A stretch of 64,000 bases of DNA, from assembly GCF_002906575.1 (NCBI RefSeq), contig NZ_CP026309.1, positions 3,968,001 through 4,032,000 of the forward strand, in the 5' to 3' direction. The stretch's first letter is position 1; every line of letters starts with the position of its first letter. Under the pieces are notes generated by a model. That model saw nothing but the letters and a program-made list of their open reading frames with translations. It was not told where the DNA came from and did no database searches. Below are positions 37,434 to 47,068 of this stretch, piece by piece. This DNA comes from Salinigranum rubrum (GTDB lineage Archaea > Halobacteriota > Halobacteria > Halobacteriales > Haloferacaceae). Made by a program: the position numbers and the translations under genes.

Positions 37434-38203
37434 AGTGACGGGTACTTCTTGAGCGCCGCATAAAATCTTGTTCTTTCGCGTCTCCGGCGCGAGCGGGCTG
37501 GTCGCACGCGACAGGCGAGCGACCGTCGGTGCCGTCTTCGCTCCGGGCTACCAGGGAGTTTCGTATCGTCGCATACGGTGTACGACGGGAAGACAGCGAT
37601 ATCGAGTAAGCCAGCGGAACCGGACTAAAGCGTCCGAATTCGGCTGTGTGGACCCCAACGGGACGGGAGCGGATGCCGGTACGGGACGCAGCGGGAGACC
37701 GCTCCCGTCTGAAATGTGCGGCTCGCGGACCGACCGAGGGCGGGCCACAGCACCGGACTGCGGGACGAGACCACGCGGGAGCGAAGGGGGGTGAGCGGAC
37801 GTCGACGCTGCGCGACGTCCGTCTCGGCGACGACGGTCGGCCGTCGTGGCTCGACTCGTCGGCGTCGACCGAACACCTGACCCCATCGACGCGACCCGCA
37901 GATTCCTGTTCACGAGCGCACAGCCGAAGCGACGGCAGTCTCTTCTCGGTGAGAAACCCGTGAATACGGCTTCTGGATGCCGATTTCGTCTCCGAACGCC
38001 GAACGGGAACTCCCGAAATATAAACCCGGTACCACGATACGAAACCCCCTGTCGCCGGAACCGCGACGGGCGCCCTCTCGTTTCGTGGCGGACGAACACC
38101 GCGAGTTGTGGACGAGAAGGCGCTCGTGGGCCCGAATCACCTTCGACGAGCGTCGTGTACACGTCTCCGACGGTGCAGCGCCAAAATCCTCCGCCGGAAC
38201 GCC
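37434..38203. other. 770-base gap with one long hairpin, no gene seen
   Basis: Between the divergent L39e promoter and the LOG-type gene's stop. The only clear structure is an 11-bp perfect inverted repeat, GACGGGAGCGG (37662-37672) with CCGCTCCCGTC (37699-37709), loop 26 bases. The open frames here lack haloarchaeal codon bias or family patterns. A small RNA is conceivable. Confidence 0.5.
37458..37468 (-). promoter_or_regulatory. Promoter of the ribosomal/prefoldin/ftsY operon
   Basis: On the minus strand AGATTTTATGC lies 26-35 bases before the L39e ATG at 37433. It is the only good TATA box upstream of the six-gene operon. Confidence 0.65.
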
Positions 38204-38785
38204 TCAGAGTTCCGTGTCGTCGACGACCTGCTCGCGCACGGGCGACTCGTACGCCGCGAAGCGGTCGAGCAGACCGGTCGGGTCGTCGGTGACGACGAGC
38301 AGTTCTCGGTGTCGCGGTTCGACGAAGCCGGCGTCGACCTGCGCGTCGAAGAAGGAGACGAGGCCGTCGTAGTAGCCCGAGACGTTCAACAACCCGCAGG
38401 GGTCGGTGTGAAAACCCAACTGGGCCCAGGTGAGCATCTCGACGAGTTCTTCCAGGGTGCCGAACCCCCCGGGGAGGGCGACGAAGCCGTCGGCGAGGTC
38501 CGCCATTCGGCGCTTCCGGGTGTGCATCGAGTCGACGACGTGGAGGTCGGTCACCCCCTCGTGGGCGACTTCGCGCTCGAACAGCGCCTCGGGGATGACG
38601 CCGATCACCTCGCCGCCGGCGGCGAGCGCGCTGTCGGCGACGGCCCCCATGAGTCCGACGTCGCCGCCGCCGTAGACGAGACCCAGGTCGCGCTCGGCGA
38701 GCAGTCGACCGAACGCCCTGGCGGCGTCCACGAAGGCGGGGTCGGTTCCCGGACGTGAGCCACAGTAGACACAGATACGCTCCAT
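38204..38785 (-). CDS. LOG-family (TIGR00730) Rossmann-fold phosphoribohydrolase
   Basis: 193 residues. Signature GGGDVGLMG (39-47), catalytic RKRRMADLAD region (90-99), and PGGFGTLEE (105-113). LOG proteins release free base from nucleoside 5'-monophosphates, for example cytokinin riboside monophosphate or AMP. The start at 38785 follows an ACTTATATCC box (about 38807-38816) at leaderless spacing; longer upstream frames are noncoding. Confidence 0.88.
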   Translation of the reverse strand: MERICVYCGSRPGTDPAFVDAARAFGRLLAERDLGLVYGGGDVGLMGAVADSALAAGGEVIGVIPEALFEREVAHEGVTDLHVVDSMHTRKRRMADLADGFVALPGGFGTLEELVEMLTWAQLGFHTDPCGLLNVSGYYDGLVSFFDAQVDAGFVEPRHRELLVVTDDPTGLLDRFAAYESPVREQVVDDTEL

Positions 38786-39423
38786 ACGCCCGGGTCTCGG
38801 CGGTCGGATATAAGTCGTCACCGTGTCGGAGCGATTCGATATCGCAACATGTGGTGTATTTTCTCGGAGCGGCAGGCTCGGCGAACGTCCGGAAAACAGC
38901 GTTTCGCGTCCCTCGTGACCCGAATCGACGGTATCAGCCGGGAGATGCGGAGTCGCCGCTCGCGCGACACCCCGATGCGGCAGTGACAGGGCGATACGCG
39001 GTGCCAGAGGACAGCGGTGACGGAGGGACCCCGACGCGTCTGTTCGTGTACGAGGCGAGGCACCTCGGTGCCACACCGACGTTCGCCGCGACACACCGAC
39101 CAGTCTGTCGCTGCCGACGGCGCGACCGAGGCGTGAGAGCCGACGGTGGTGGACGGAACGCAACGACCACGGAACGAGTGCGAAGCACCCAGGCGAGAGA
39201 TGACGAATCCGGCCGTTCAGAGACCTGAACAGCCCGTTCCAGACGGACAAGTCGGTCGGCGGCGGAGCGGGAGGTAAACCGGATAGTGCGATACAGAATC
39301 AGGTCGAGACGGCGACCGTGGGCCTCGCCTCCCACCAGACGTCCCGCTCGCGAGGGAACGCAGAACTCCGTCTCGGAAGCGAGAGACAAGTGAGCAGCGA
39401 CGACCGGGACGAACGGCCGAATC
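38786..39423. other. 638-base gap, no gene or RNA recognised
   Basis: Apart from the TATA box of the LOG-type gene near 38807-38816, nothing convincing is seen: no RNA fold, no repeat copy. Base composition is slightly lower in GC than neighbouring genes, and the open frames look random. Confidence 0.5.
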
Positions 39424-39978
39424 TCAGAGCGGGAACCGCTCGACGGTCGAGTACGACGGCCCGTCGGGCGTCAGGTCCGACCGTTTCAGTCGGACCTCTT
39501 CCACCCGGAAGCTCCCGATGGTCGGGTCCTCCTCGCGGACGACCCGCTGGACGGTCTCCTTCCCCCGAGCGTCGTCCATTCGAGCGAGGGTGACGTGCGG
39601 GGTGAACGCGTGGTCGTCAGGCTCGAACCCGAGGGGGAGGAGTTCGGCCTGGATCGACTCGTGGAGGCGGTTCATCTCGCCCGTGCCCTGCCGGACGCCG
39701 GTCCAGACGACGCTGATGTAGTCGAGCGAGGGGAAGACGCCGAACCCCCCGACGGTCGCCTCGAACGGGCCGACGGCGGCGTCGCGCACGCCGGCTTCGA
39801 CGGCTCCTTCGACCTCGGCGAGGCGGTCCTCCTCGACGTCTCCGAGGAACGCGAGCGTGACGTGCGCCTGGGTGGAGTCGGTGAGTCGGAGACCGGGCGC
39901 GTCGTCGAACCGCCGTTGGGCGTCGACGACCGAGGAGGCGAGTTCGTCCGGGAGGTCGACGGCGACGAAGAGGCGCAT
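39424..39978 (-). CDS. thpR: RNA 2',3'-cyclic phosphodiesterase / 2'-5' RNA ligase
   Basis: 184 residues with both active-site HxT motifs of the 2H superfamily: His39-Val-Thr41 and His128-Val-Thr130. Hydrolyses or seals 2',3'-cyclic phosphates in RNA; in archaea proposed for tRNA ends. The start at 39978 begins MRLFVAVDLP, the normal N-terminus. A tRNA with intron at 7020 shows the genome needs tRNA splicing, but the main ligase there is RtcB. Confidence 0.9.
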   Translation of the reverse strand: MRLFVAVDLPDELASSVVDAQRRFDDAPGLRLTDSTQAHVTLAFLGDVEEDRLAEVEGAVEAGVRDAAVGPFEATVGGFGVFPSLDYISVVWTGVRQGTGEMNRLHESIQAELLPLGFEPDDHAFTPHVTLARMDDARGKETVQRVVREEDPTIGSFRVEEVRLKRSDLTPDGPSYSTVERFPL

Positions 39979-40050
39979 ATCCCCCGCGACACGTCCGAGA
40001 CCCAAAACCGTGACGTAACCCTTACCCACCGTGACCGCCAACCGCGAGGT

Positions 40051-40800
40051 ATGACAGACGACGGCGACCCACCGAAGAGACACCGATTCTCGGAGGGACA
40101 GGGGGTCGACGCCGACTACGACCAGTTCACCCTCGACCCTCCCGAACTCAAGGTCGACCCGACGAAGGTCGACCCGGTCGACTCCCGCGTCCTCTCCGAT
40201 ATCCTCGACCGTCGAAACATCGACCGCGACGACGTCGAGGTCGGCGACCTCATCGAGGTCGGCCTCTCCTACATGGGGATCAACCGCTTCGAGGAGGCGA
40301 CCGAGACGTTCGAACGGGCCGCCCGCTTCGCCGAGGAGGACTCGCTCGACGCCCAGGAAGCGTGGGTGAACAAGGGCGTCGCGCACGCCGAATTAGAGGA
40401 GTACGACGAGGCCATCGGCGCCTACCAGGAAGCCCTGCGGATCGACGACGACTCCGAGCACGCCGCCTCCGCCGAGACGAATCTGGCGTACGCGCTCTGG
40501 GAGTACGGCCACACGGAGCAGGCGCTCGAACACGCCGAGCGCGCGGTCGAAATCGACCCGCGCTTCCCGCAGGCGTGGTACAACCGCGGCTTCTTCCTCT
40601 CCGAGCGCGGCCTCTTCGAGGACGCCGTCAACGCATTCGACAACGCCATCCGCCTGGGAATGCGAAGCGCGGAGGTGCTGGAGGAGAAGGCGCTCGCCCT
40701 GGAAGAACTCGGCGAGAGCGAGGAGGCCGAACGGGTGCAAGAACGCGCCGACGAACTGCGTGAGAAGCGCGAGGAGCGCCTCGTCGAGGACAACAAGTGA
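40051..40800 (+). CDS. TPR-repeat protein
   Basis: 249 residues. An N-terminal disordered acidic part (1-60) is followed by about five TPR-like helix pairs (for example GLSYMGINRFEEATETFERA, AYALWEYGHTEQALEHAERA, WYNRGFFLSERGLFEDAVNAF). TPRs bind other proteins; partner unknown. The stop overlaps the ATG of the DUF424 gene by one base, so they likely work together. Confidence 0.9.
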   Translation: MTDDGDPPKRHRFSEGQGVDADYDQFTLDPPELKVDPTKVDPVDSRVLSDILDRRNIDRDDVEVGDLIEVGLSYMGINRFEEATETFERAARFAEEDSLDAQEAWVNKGVAHAELEEYDEAIGAYQEALRIDDDSEHAASAETNLAYALWEYGHTEQALEHAERAVEIDPRFPQAWYNRGFFLSERGLFEDAVNAFDNAIRLGMRSAEVLEEKALALEELGESEEAERVQERADELREKREERLVEDNK

Positions 40801-41102
40801 TGCTGCTCCGCGAGCGCGACACGCCCGAGGGTCTGTTGGTGTCGGTCTGTGACGCCGACTGCCTCGGCGAGACGTACGAGGAAGGCCCCGTCTCCATCGA
40901 CGTCACGGAGGACTTCTACGGCGGTGACGAGGCCGAACGGGCGACCGAGGAGGCGGTCGTCGACAGTCTCATGCGAGCGACGACGGCCAACATCGTCGGT
41001 GAGAAATCGGTGAGAGTCGCCATCGACGCCGGTATCGTCGACGAGGAGCGCGTCCTCGAAATCGAGGGGACGCTCCACGCGCAACTGCTCTGGCTGCGGT
41101 GA
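40800..41102 (+). CDS. DUF424-family protein
   Basis: 100 residues. Pattern of archaeal DUF424: LLSVCD-like start (LLVSVCDADCLGETYEEG), the Asp/Glu-rich DVTEDFYGGDEA, then MRATTANIVGEKSV. The family has no proven function; conservation with translation genes suggests RNA work. The ATG at 40800 overlaps the last base of the TPR stop codon (TGATG). Confidence 0.82.
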   Translation: MLLRERDTPEGLLVSVCDADCLGETYEEGPVSIDVTEDFYGGDEAERATEEAVVDSLMRATTANIVGEKSVRVAIDAGIVDEERVLEIEGTLHAQLLWLR

Positions 41103-41114
41103 GGGGTGGAGAGG

Positions 41115-42461
41115 TCACCGCGTCGGTCTGAGGACACGCCACGCGATTCTCGGGCGCAACAGCGATGTCGGGGGACGCTCCATCGTGAGGACGCGCACGA
41201 ACGCGTCGGTCAGCCTGCCGTCGGTGTGAGCGTGGCGGAGCAGTCGACCCAGATACCAGTTGAAGAAGGCCGTCCCGCGCGGCTTCTGTCCCCGTGTCTC
41301 GGGAAACCCGAAGTCGGCTCCGACCGCCAGCGACCACGCGATGTCGACGACGCTCGCTGCCCGGTCGAAGAACCGACCCGGGAGGTTCGTCGAGTCGGAC
41401 GCCAGCGCGTGGTGGAGCACCAGCGCTTCGAGCGCGGCGACCGACATGCCTTGTGCGTACACCGGATTGAAACTCGCCACCGCGTCGCCAACGACAAGCA
41501 GGCCCTCCGGGAACCGGTCGAGGGTCTCGTAGCGGTGGCGGCGGTTCGACGGGAACCGGTAGGAGTGGACCCCCTCGGTGGTCCACTCGTGTTCGTCGAC
41601 GAGTCGGGCCAGTTCGGGCACCGGGAGGCGCGCCGCGTAGCCGGCGAACCCTTCGCGGTCCGTCGGCGGCGTCTCGCCGTGGACGCCCGAGAGGTTCACG
41701 ATCCAGCGGTCCCCATCGACAGGGGCGGCCATGCCACCGCGGGTACGGGGGGCCGAGGGCGGGACGAGGTACGTCCGGGTGTCGCCGGCGGGCCGGTCGA
41801 GGAACGCCGTGCTGTAGGCCACGTCGATGGTCACCTCGTCGACCGAGGGCGGGGCGTAGCCGTGCGTCTCCAGCCAGGCCGGGGTCCGACTCGTCCGGCC
41901 GCTGGCGTCGACGACCAGGTCCGCCGGAAGCTCCTCGGACCCGGTGTTCGAACGAACCACGACGCCCTCGACGGTCGTCCCGGCGTCGTCGAGGCAGTAC
42001 TCGGTACAGAGGCAGTTCGTCCGGAGGGAGACGCCGTCGTGGGCGGCGACGTGCCGTCGGACGACGTGTTCGAACAGCGGCCGAGTCGCCGAGACGGTCT
42101 CCATCGACACCGGTCCCTCGGCGAGGAAGTCGCCCTCGTTGTAGAAGTCGACGCCGCGCGTGAAGTCGGTCACCACGCCGCCGCCGGCGACCACGTCCTC
42201 GACACAGCCCGGCAGGAGGTCCGCCATCGTCGCCCGACCGGCCTCCAGCAGGGCGTGAGGGTGTGGCCCCTGCGGCACGCCTCGTCGCGCGGTTGGTTCG
42301 TCGGGCAGACTGTCGCGGTCGAGGACGGTGACCGACTCGAACGCGTCGGCGAGGACGCGCGCCGCGAACAGACCGGCCATGCCCGCGCCCACCACCACCG
42401 CGTGGTCGCCCCGCTCGGACACCCGGGTGCCGTCGTAGCCCGGAATCGTGCTCAGCGTCAT
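41115..42461 (-). CDS. FAD-dependent monooxygenase / geranylgeranyl reductase-like
   Basis: 448 residues. N-terminal FAD-binding VVVGAGMAGLFAARVL, with ARRGVPQG-HPHALLEAG downstream, then LVVDASGRTS, and the second FAD motif GLLVVGDAVASFNPVYAQGMS. This pattern is common to hydroxylases and reductases of the p-hydroxybenzoate hydroxylase class. Substrate unknown; a lipid or aromatic is likely. The ATG at 42461 is preferred over 42503, which adds an atypical basic stretch. Confidence 0.87.
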   Translation of the reverse strand: MTLSTIPGYDGTRVSERGDHAVVVGAGMAGLFAARVLADAFESVTVLDRDSLPDEPTARRGVPQGPHPHALLEAGRATMADLLPGCVEDVVAGGGVVTDFTRGVDFYNEGDFLAEGPVSMETVSATRPLFEHVVRRHVAAHDGVSLRTNCLCTEYCLDDAGTTVEGVVVRSNTGSEELPADLVVDASGRTSRTPAWLETHGYAPPSVDEVTIDVAYSTAFLDRPAGDTRTYLVPPSAPRTRGGMAAPVDGDRWIVNLSGVHGETPPTDREGFAGYAARLPVPELARLVDEHEWTTEGVHSYRFPSNRRHRYETLDRFPEGLLVVGDAVASFNPVYAQGMSVAALEALVLHHALASDSTNLPGRFFDRAASVVDIAWSLAVGADFGFPETRGQKPRGTAFFNWYLGRLLRHAHTDGRLTDAFVRVLTMERPPTSLLRPRIAWRVLRPTR

Positions 42462-42541
42462 GACGGACTGTCGTCGGCGAGACAGTATAGCCGTATTCAG
42501 CACGGGGTTACTGTAAGGAATGTATCAAGAGCTGCGAGAAC

Positions 42542-43474
42542 TCAGTCGCACACGTCGACAACCGTTCCAGTGTCGTCGAGGAGAAAGCGGATCCGGTCCC
42601 CGTCGTGACGGACGGTGAGTCGGAGCGTCACCGGTTCGGTCGAGACGAGGTCCTCCGCCCAGTGGAGTCCGCGAGCGATGCCCGCCCAGGTGGCAGGAAC
42701 GTGTTCGACCCCGTGGTCGTAGTAGAACGACACCAGGGCGGGGTGATGGCTGACCACCGCGTAACTGGGACAGCGCCAGGCGAACTTGCACGTGGTGCAG
42801 ACGAACCGGACGACGCCGAGGAACGACGAGCCACACGCCTCGCAGACCCCGCCGTCCGGGTCGTGGTCCTCGCAGACGGCGAGCGCGGCGTCGACGGCAC
42901 CGCCGCACTCGGGGCAGACGCCCCGGGTCATCGTCTCGAAGCGGTGGATGGAGTAGACGATGGTGGCGGCGAGGACTCCGTCGGGGTCGCGGTCGCGGAG
43001 GCCCGCGGGCGGGAGGCTGAAGCCGAAGAGTTCGCCCCCGCGCCGGGGCCAGTACCCCTCACAGGCGGTACACCGCACCCAGGTCGTCCCGTCCTCGTAG
43101 TCGATGGCCATCCGCGCGCCACACCGCTCACAGGCCGCGTCGACCGGGGTGGGTTCGAGCACCGGGTCGCCCGTGACGCCCCCGGCGACGACCGCCCGGG
43201 CGAGTTTGAGCCCCGGCGCGGTCAGTTCGTATCCCCCTTCGGTTCGTCGGACGAAGTGTTCGGTCAGCCTCCCCAGATGGTAGTTGAAGTTCCCGGTGTC
43301 GGCGACGTCGACCCGGTCGAAGAGTTCGGAGAAGGGAACCGCGTTGTCGGTCGCGTTCGGGTCGTACCGCTCCCACAGCGCCTGCAGGATGCCGAGTCGC
43401 GTCTCGTCGCCCAGAAGCCCGAAGACGCTGTCGGGCGACCGCGTCGCGGCCTCTCCCTCCTCCCTGAACGTCAT
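42542..43474 (-). CDS. Winged-helix regulator with zinc-ribbon domains
   Basis: 310 residues. An ArsR-like winged helix (about 15-85: FGLLGDETRLGILQALWE) is followed by zinc ribbons: CERCG...CTACEG (about 113-140) and CPECGG...CEACG...CTTCKFAWRC (about 190-240). The C-terminal 90 residues resemble haloarchaeal DUF domains found after such winged helices. Likely a DNA-binding sensor. The start at 43474 is where the HTH domain begins; a longer upstream frame is unlikely. Confidence 0.83.
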   Translation of the reverse strand: MTFREEGEAATRSPDSVFGLLGDETRLGILQALWERYDPNATDNAVPFSELFDRVDVADTGNFNYHLGRLTEHFVRRTEGGYELTAPGLKLARAVVAGGVTGDPVLEPTPVDAACERCGARMAIDYEDGTTWVRCTACEGYWPRRGGELFGFSLPPAGLRDRDPDGVLAATIVYSIHRFETMTRGVCPECGGAVDAALAVCEDHDPDGGVCEACGSSFLGVVRFVCTTCKFAWRCPSYAVVSHHPALVSFYYDHGVEHVPATWAGIARGLHWAEDLVSTEPVTLRLTVRHDGDRIRFLLDDTGTVVDVCD

Positions 43475-43609
43475 GTGTTCACGTACCACGAACCGGACGA
43501 TAAAGCTCCGGACACGCAGGCCCCCGTTCGACGGCGCTCGGCGCTCGGTGAGGGACCAGTACCACAGGCGACCGTACGAACTCATCTGGGTCGAGAACGT
43601 ACGCGCGGT

Positions 43610-43828
43610 ATGACACCCTCCAGCGCCCTCCTGTTCAGGCTCGACCTCGTCGTCGGCGCGCTCGTCCTCGTCGCGCTCGCGCTCGTGCTCCTCGCCGTCG
43701 CCGTGAACCCGGTCGTCGGGGTCGTTGGAGGGCTGATCCTGCTCGGCGTCGTCCTCGTGGGCGTCTACAGCTATCTGAACGGCGTTCGCGCGTACGCCGA
43801 AGCGACCACGGGGAACGCGTCACGGTAA
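43610..43828 (+). CDS. Small membrane protein, unknown function
   Basis: 72 residues with two strongly hydrophobic segments (about 8-30 and 34-56) and a short polar tail. No family recognised. It is divergent from the winged-helix gene and 88 bases before sufS. Confidence 0.6.
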   Translation: MTPSSALLFRLDLVVGALVLVALALVLLAVAVNPVVGVVGGLILLGVVLVGVYSYLNGVRAYAEATTGNASR

Positions 43829-43916
43829 CTCGTTCGGACCCGACGCAACCACGTGTCGTTACATTTCGCGTGTCGGACCGAAGGTGTGTTGTTGTTCGAG
43901 TCTTTAGGTATCCCTA

Positions 43917-45194
43917 ATGGAAACGCAGGAATCGTACCCCCTCGACGTCGAGGCCATCCGGGAGCAGTTCCCGATCCTCGGCCGGAAGGTCGGCGGCGAC
44001 CCGGAGACGCCCGGGGAGGGACCCGACGACACCGTCCCCCTCGTCTACCTGGACAACGCCGCGACGAGTCACACGCCCGAGTCGGTGGTAGAGGCCATCT
44101 GCGACTACTACCGCGGCTACAACTCGAACGTCCACCGGGGCATCCATCACCTGAGCCAGGAGGCCTCGGTCGCGTACGAGCAGGCCCACGACCGCGTCGC
44201 CGAGTTCATCGGGGCCGACGGGAGAGAAGAGATCGTCTTCACGAAGAACACCACGGAGTCGATGAACCTCGTCGCCTACGCGTGGGGTCTGTCGGAACTC
44301 GGCCCGGGCGACTCGGTGGTGCTCACCGAGATGGAACACCACGCCTCGCTCGTGACGTGGCAACAGATCGCGAAGAAAACCGGCGCTGAGGTCCGGTACA
44401 TCCGCGTCGACGAGGACGGCTACCTCGACATGGACCACGCGCGCGACCTCATCGACGACTCGACCGAGATGGTCTCCGTCGTGCACATCTCGAACACCCT
44501 CGGCACCGTCAACCCCGTCTCGGAACTGGCGGACGTAGCCCACGAGGTCGGCGCGTACGTCTTCGTCGACGGGGCGCAGTCGGTCCCCACGAGGCCCGTC
44601 GATGTCGAAGAGATCGACGCCGACTTCTTCGCCTTCTCGGGCCACAAGATGTGCGGTCCGACCGGTATCGGCGTCCTCTACGGGAAGGAACACCTCTTAG
44701 ACGAGATGCAGCCGTATCTCTACGGCGGGAGCATGATCCGTTCTGTCACCTACGACGACTCGACGTGGGAGGACCTCCCGTGGAAGTTCGAGGCCGGTAC
44801 GCCCCCCATCGCTCAGGGCGTCGCGCTCCACGCCGCCGTCGACTACCTCGACGACCTGGGGATGGACAAGGTCCAGGCCCACGAGGACCACCTCGTCGAG
44901 TACGCGTACGACCGACTGACCGAGTTCGACGACGTCACCATCTACGGCCCGCCGGGCGACGACAGGGGTGGGCTGGTGTCGTTCAACCTCGACTCGGTCC
45001 ACGCCCACGACCTCTCTTCCATCCTGAACGACCACGGCGTGGCGATTCGCGCCGGCGACCACTGCACCCAGCCGCTGCACGACAAACTCGGGGCTGCGGC
45101 CTCCGCGCGCGCCTCCTTCTACATCTACAACACGCGCGAGGAAGTGGACGCGCTGGTCGACGCTGTCGACGAGGCTCGGCAGTTGTTCGCCTGA
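43917..45194 (+). CDS. sufS: Cysteine desulfurase SufS
   Basis: 425 residues. PLP enzyme that takes sulfur from cysteine for Fe-S cluster assembly. PLP Lys244 is in SGHKMCGPTG, a His pair lies in EMEHHASLVTW, and the persulfide Cys383 is in RAGDHCTQP. The protein is group II. The scaffold gene sufU lies 2.6 kb downstream on the same strand. A CTTTAGGTAT element just upstream may be a weak TATA box. Confidence 0.96.
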   Translation: METQESYPLDVEAIREQFPILGRKVGGDPETPGEGPDDTVPLVYLDNAATSHTPESVVEAICDYYRGYNSNVHRGIHHLSQEASVAYEQAHDRVAEFIGADGREEIVFTKNTTESMNLVAYAWGLSELGPGDSVVLTEMEHHASLVTWQQIAKKTGAEVRYIRVDEDGYLDMDHARDLIDDSTEMVSVVHISNTLGTVNPVSELADVAHEVGAYVFVDGAQSVPTRPVDVEEIDADFFAFSGHKMCGPTGIGVLYGKEHLLDEMQPYLYGGSMIRSVTYDDSTWEDLPWKFEAGTPPIAQGVALHAAVDYLDDLGMDKVQAHEDHLVEYAYDRLTEFDDVTIYGPPGDDRGGLVSFNLDSVHAHDLSSILNDHGVAIRAGDHCTQPLHDKLGAAASARASFYIYNTREEVDALVDAVDEARQLFA

Positions 45195-45478
45195 GACTCG
45201 TCGTCGGTGGTTTTCGAGTCGGCGAGTCGGCCAGTGGGTAGGACGCATCGTTTGTGACAGAAGCGGGAGGTAGCTCTCGTGTCGAGGCTGTCGGTGGTTG
45301 CGTGACAGGGTACGAACACCGTGTCTCTCGCACACCCAGCGAATTTTCACGGACTGGGAACACCCGGGAGAGTATATGCACCCGCCGGTCGGGACACGAG
45401 ACCGGTTTTCAGCCGGTGGGAAGCTGGTCGGATTTATACCCCTCTTCACCCGCAACCCGCACATGTGAGGTGAGACCG

Positions 45479-46003
45479 ATGGCGTACCAACCCGAGACGC
45501 GGCTGAAGAACGAGTTCGCGTTCGAAGCTGACGGCCCGCTCGCGGCCTACTGGATGGCGATGCTGCGCGTCCTGACCGGCTGGTGGTTCTTCCACGCCGG
45601 CGTGACGAAGCTCATCGAGGACGGCCTCGCGTTCACCGCCGGTCCGGCCTACCTGAAAGGGATGACCGGCACGGCGCTCGGTCCCATCCCCGTCTGGACG
45701 GGCACCCACCTCGCGTGGCTCATCGAACCCGGCGTCCCGCTGTTCGAGACGCTCATCGGGCTGGCGCTGATGGTCGGTGCCCTGACCCGATTGGCGGCCT
45801 TCGGCGGGGTCGTCTTCATGACCCTGTTCTGGGTCGGCAACGCCGAATTCGGCCACGGCCTGGTCAACAGCGACCTGATGGGCCTGCTGCTGTTCGTCAC
45901 GATGATCGTGCTCGCGGCGGGGCGGTACTACGGGCTCGACGCGATCATCGAGAAGACCCGCCTGGTGAACGCACACCCGAAGCTCCGGTACCTGCTCGGC
46001 TGA
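45479..46003 (+). CDS. DoxX-family membrane protein
   Basis: 174 residues with four membrane segments (about 24-45, 78-98, 103-123, 132-152). LRVLTGWWFFHAGVTKLIEDG is the DoxX start motif. The family includes the thiosulfate:quinone oxidoreductase subunit DoxD. GATTTATACC (45431-45440) is the likely promoter, giving a 5' leader with GAGGTGAG before the ATG. Next gene starts 14 bases downstream and may encode a partner. Confidence 0.86.
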   Translation: MAYQPETRLKNEFAFEADGPLAAYWMAMLRVLTGWWFFHAGVTKLIEDGLAFTAGPAYLKGMTGTALGPIPVWTGTHLAWLIEPGVPLFETLIGLALMVGALTRLAAFGGVVFMTLFWVGNAEFGHGLVNSDLMGLLLFVTMIVLAAGRYYGLDAIIEKTRLVNAHPKLRYLLG

Positions 46004-46017
46004 GGAGGTGACCACAG

Positions 46018-46311
46018 ATGCAACCACAAGACACCGTCGACAGACTCGCACTGGGACTGGCCGGCGCCACGATGCTCGTCGGCGTCGTCGTCCTCGGTAT
46101 CGTCGAAATTCTCGCGGGACAGCCCTACGGGGCGGCCCCCGTGACGAACGAGGCGGGCGAAGTCGTCGCCACCCCGGCGGTCGACCCCGTGCTCCGGACC
46201 GGCCTCGTCGTCGCGGGCCTCGTGGTGCTGTTCCTCTGGGGCCTCTACAGGATGACGCTGGCCGAGGGGACCGACAGAGAGGAGCGGGCGGGCGCGCCCG
46301 CGAACACGTGA
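46018..46311 (+). CDS. Small membrane protein, DoxX partner
   Basis: 97 residues, two membrane segments (about 11-31 and 62-82) separated by a polar loop. A GAGGAGGTGACC ribosome-binding site precedes the ATG, rare in this window and consistent with an internal cistron of the doxX message. Role unknown; the close link suggests a DoxX complex. Confidence 0.68.
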   Translation: MQPQDTVDRLALGLAGATMLVGVVVLGIVEILAGQPYGAAPVTNEAGEVVATPAVDPVLRTGLVVAGLVVLFLWGLYRMTLAEGTDREERAGAPANT

Positions 46312-46413
46312 CGTGCGCGCGGAGTCCGTCCTGAACCGGCACTTCTCGCTCGCGTACCCGACGTGAGTCCGAGCGGCCGAACCGTTTTTGGAGTCCGGCC
46401 GTGGCATGAACCC

Positions 46414-46998
46414 ATGCAGTCATCCGTCGGTTTTCTCGCAGAACTCGTCGAGGAGACGGTCATCGGTATCCAGCAGAGCCTCATCGATGCGGTCCCGAAT
46501 CTCATCATGGCGCTGGTCTTCGTCACCGTCGCCTACGTCGGAATCAAGATCGTTCTCCGAGTGGTCCGCGGAACGCTCGACGCGATTTACCCCGACGAAC
46601 AGGACCTCATCGTGAACCTCGCGACGACCGTCGTCGGGGTGTTCCTCTGGTTCACGGTGGCGCTCACCCTCCTGAACATACTCGGGATGGGCGACATCGC
46701 CGCGAGCCTCGGGACGGCCGCCGGCTTCATCGCGCTGGGGGTCTCCTACGCGCTGTCGAGCATGATCGCCGACACCGTCGCCGGCGTCTACCTGCTTCGA
46801 GACCCCGATTTCAACCCCGGTGACCGCGTCACGGCCGACGAGACCACCGGCAAAGTGACCGACATCGGTCTGCGCAAGAGCCGGTTCGAACTGGACGGCG
46901 GCGAAACCGTCGTGGTCGCCAACAGCGCCGTCGAGAAGAAGTGGACGCTGGAGGACGAGTCGCTCGCGACGGCGACGGCGGACGAGTCGAGCGGCTGA
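46414..46998 (+). CDS. MscS-like small mechanosensitive channel
   Basis: 194 residues. One or two N-terminal segments (about 27-50), a third at 67-90, then the pore helix GTAAGFIALGVSYALSSMIAD and the beta domain (FNPGDRVTADETTGKVTDIGL) of MscS. Shorter than E. coli MscS (286) because the C-terminal alpha/beta domain is missing. It opens on membrane stretch to let ions out after salt drop. Confidence 0.88.
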   Translation: MQSSVGFLAELVEETVIGIQQSLIDAVPNLIMALVFVTVAYVGIKIVLRVVRGTLDAIYPDEQDLIVNLATTVVGVFLWFTVALTLLNILGMGDIAASLGTAAGFIALGVSYALSSMIADTVAGVYLLRDPDFNPGDRVTADETTGKVTDIGLRKSRFELDGGETVVVANSAVEKKWTLEDESLATATADESSG

Positions 46999-47068
46999 GA
47001 GCCACGGAGCCCCGACGACGCGCGGCCGACGCCGAAAGCGTATCGTCGCTCGCGTGGTACGTGAACAC

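Noticed and set aside
34999-37452. An 817-codon plus-strand frame across the ribosomal operon
   Set aside because: It is the antisense of ftsY, pfdA, L18a, aif6 and L31e, with Leu/Val-rich low-complexity sequence.
37548-38162. A 204-codon minus-strand frame in the gap after L39e
   Set aside because: Arg- and Ser-rich with no haloarchaeal acidity, no promoter and no recognisable domain.
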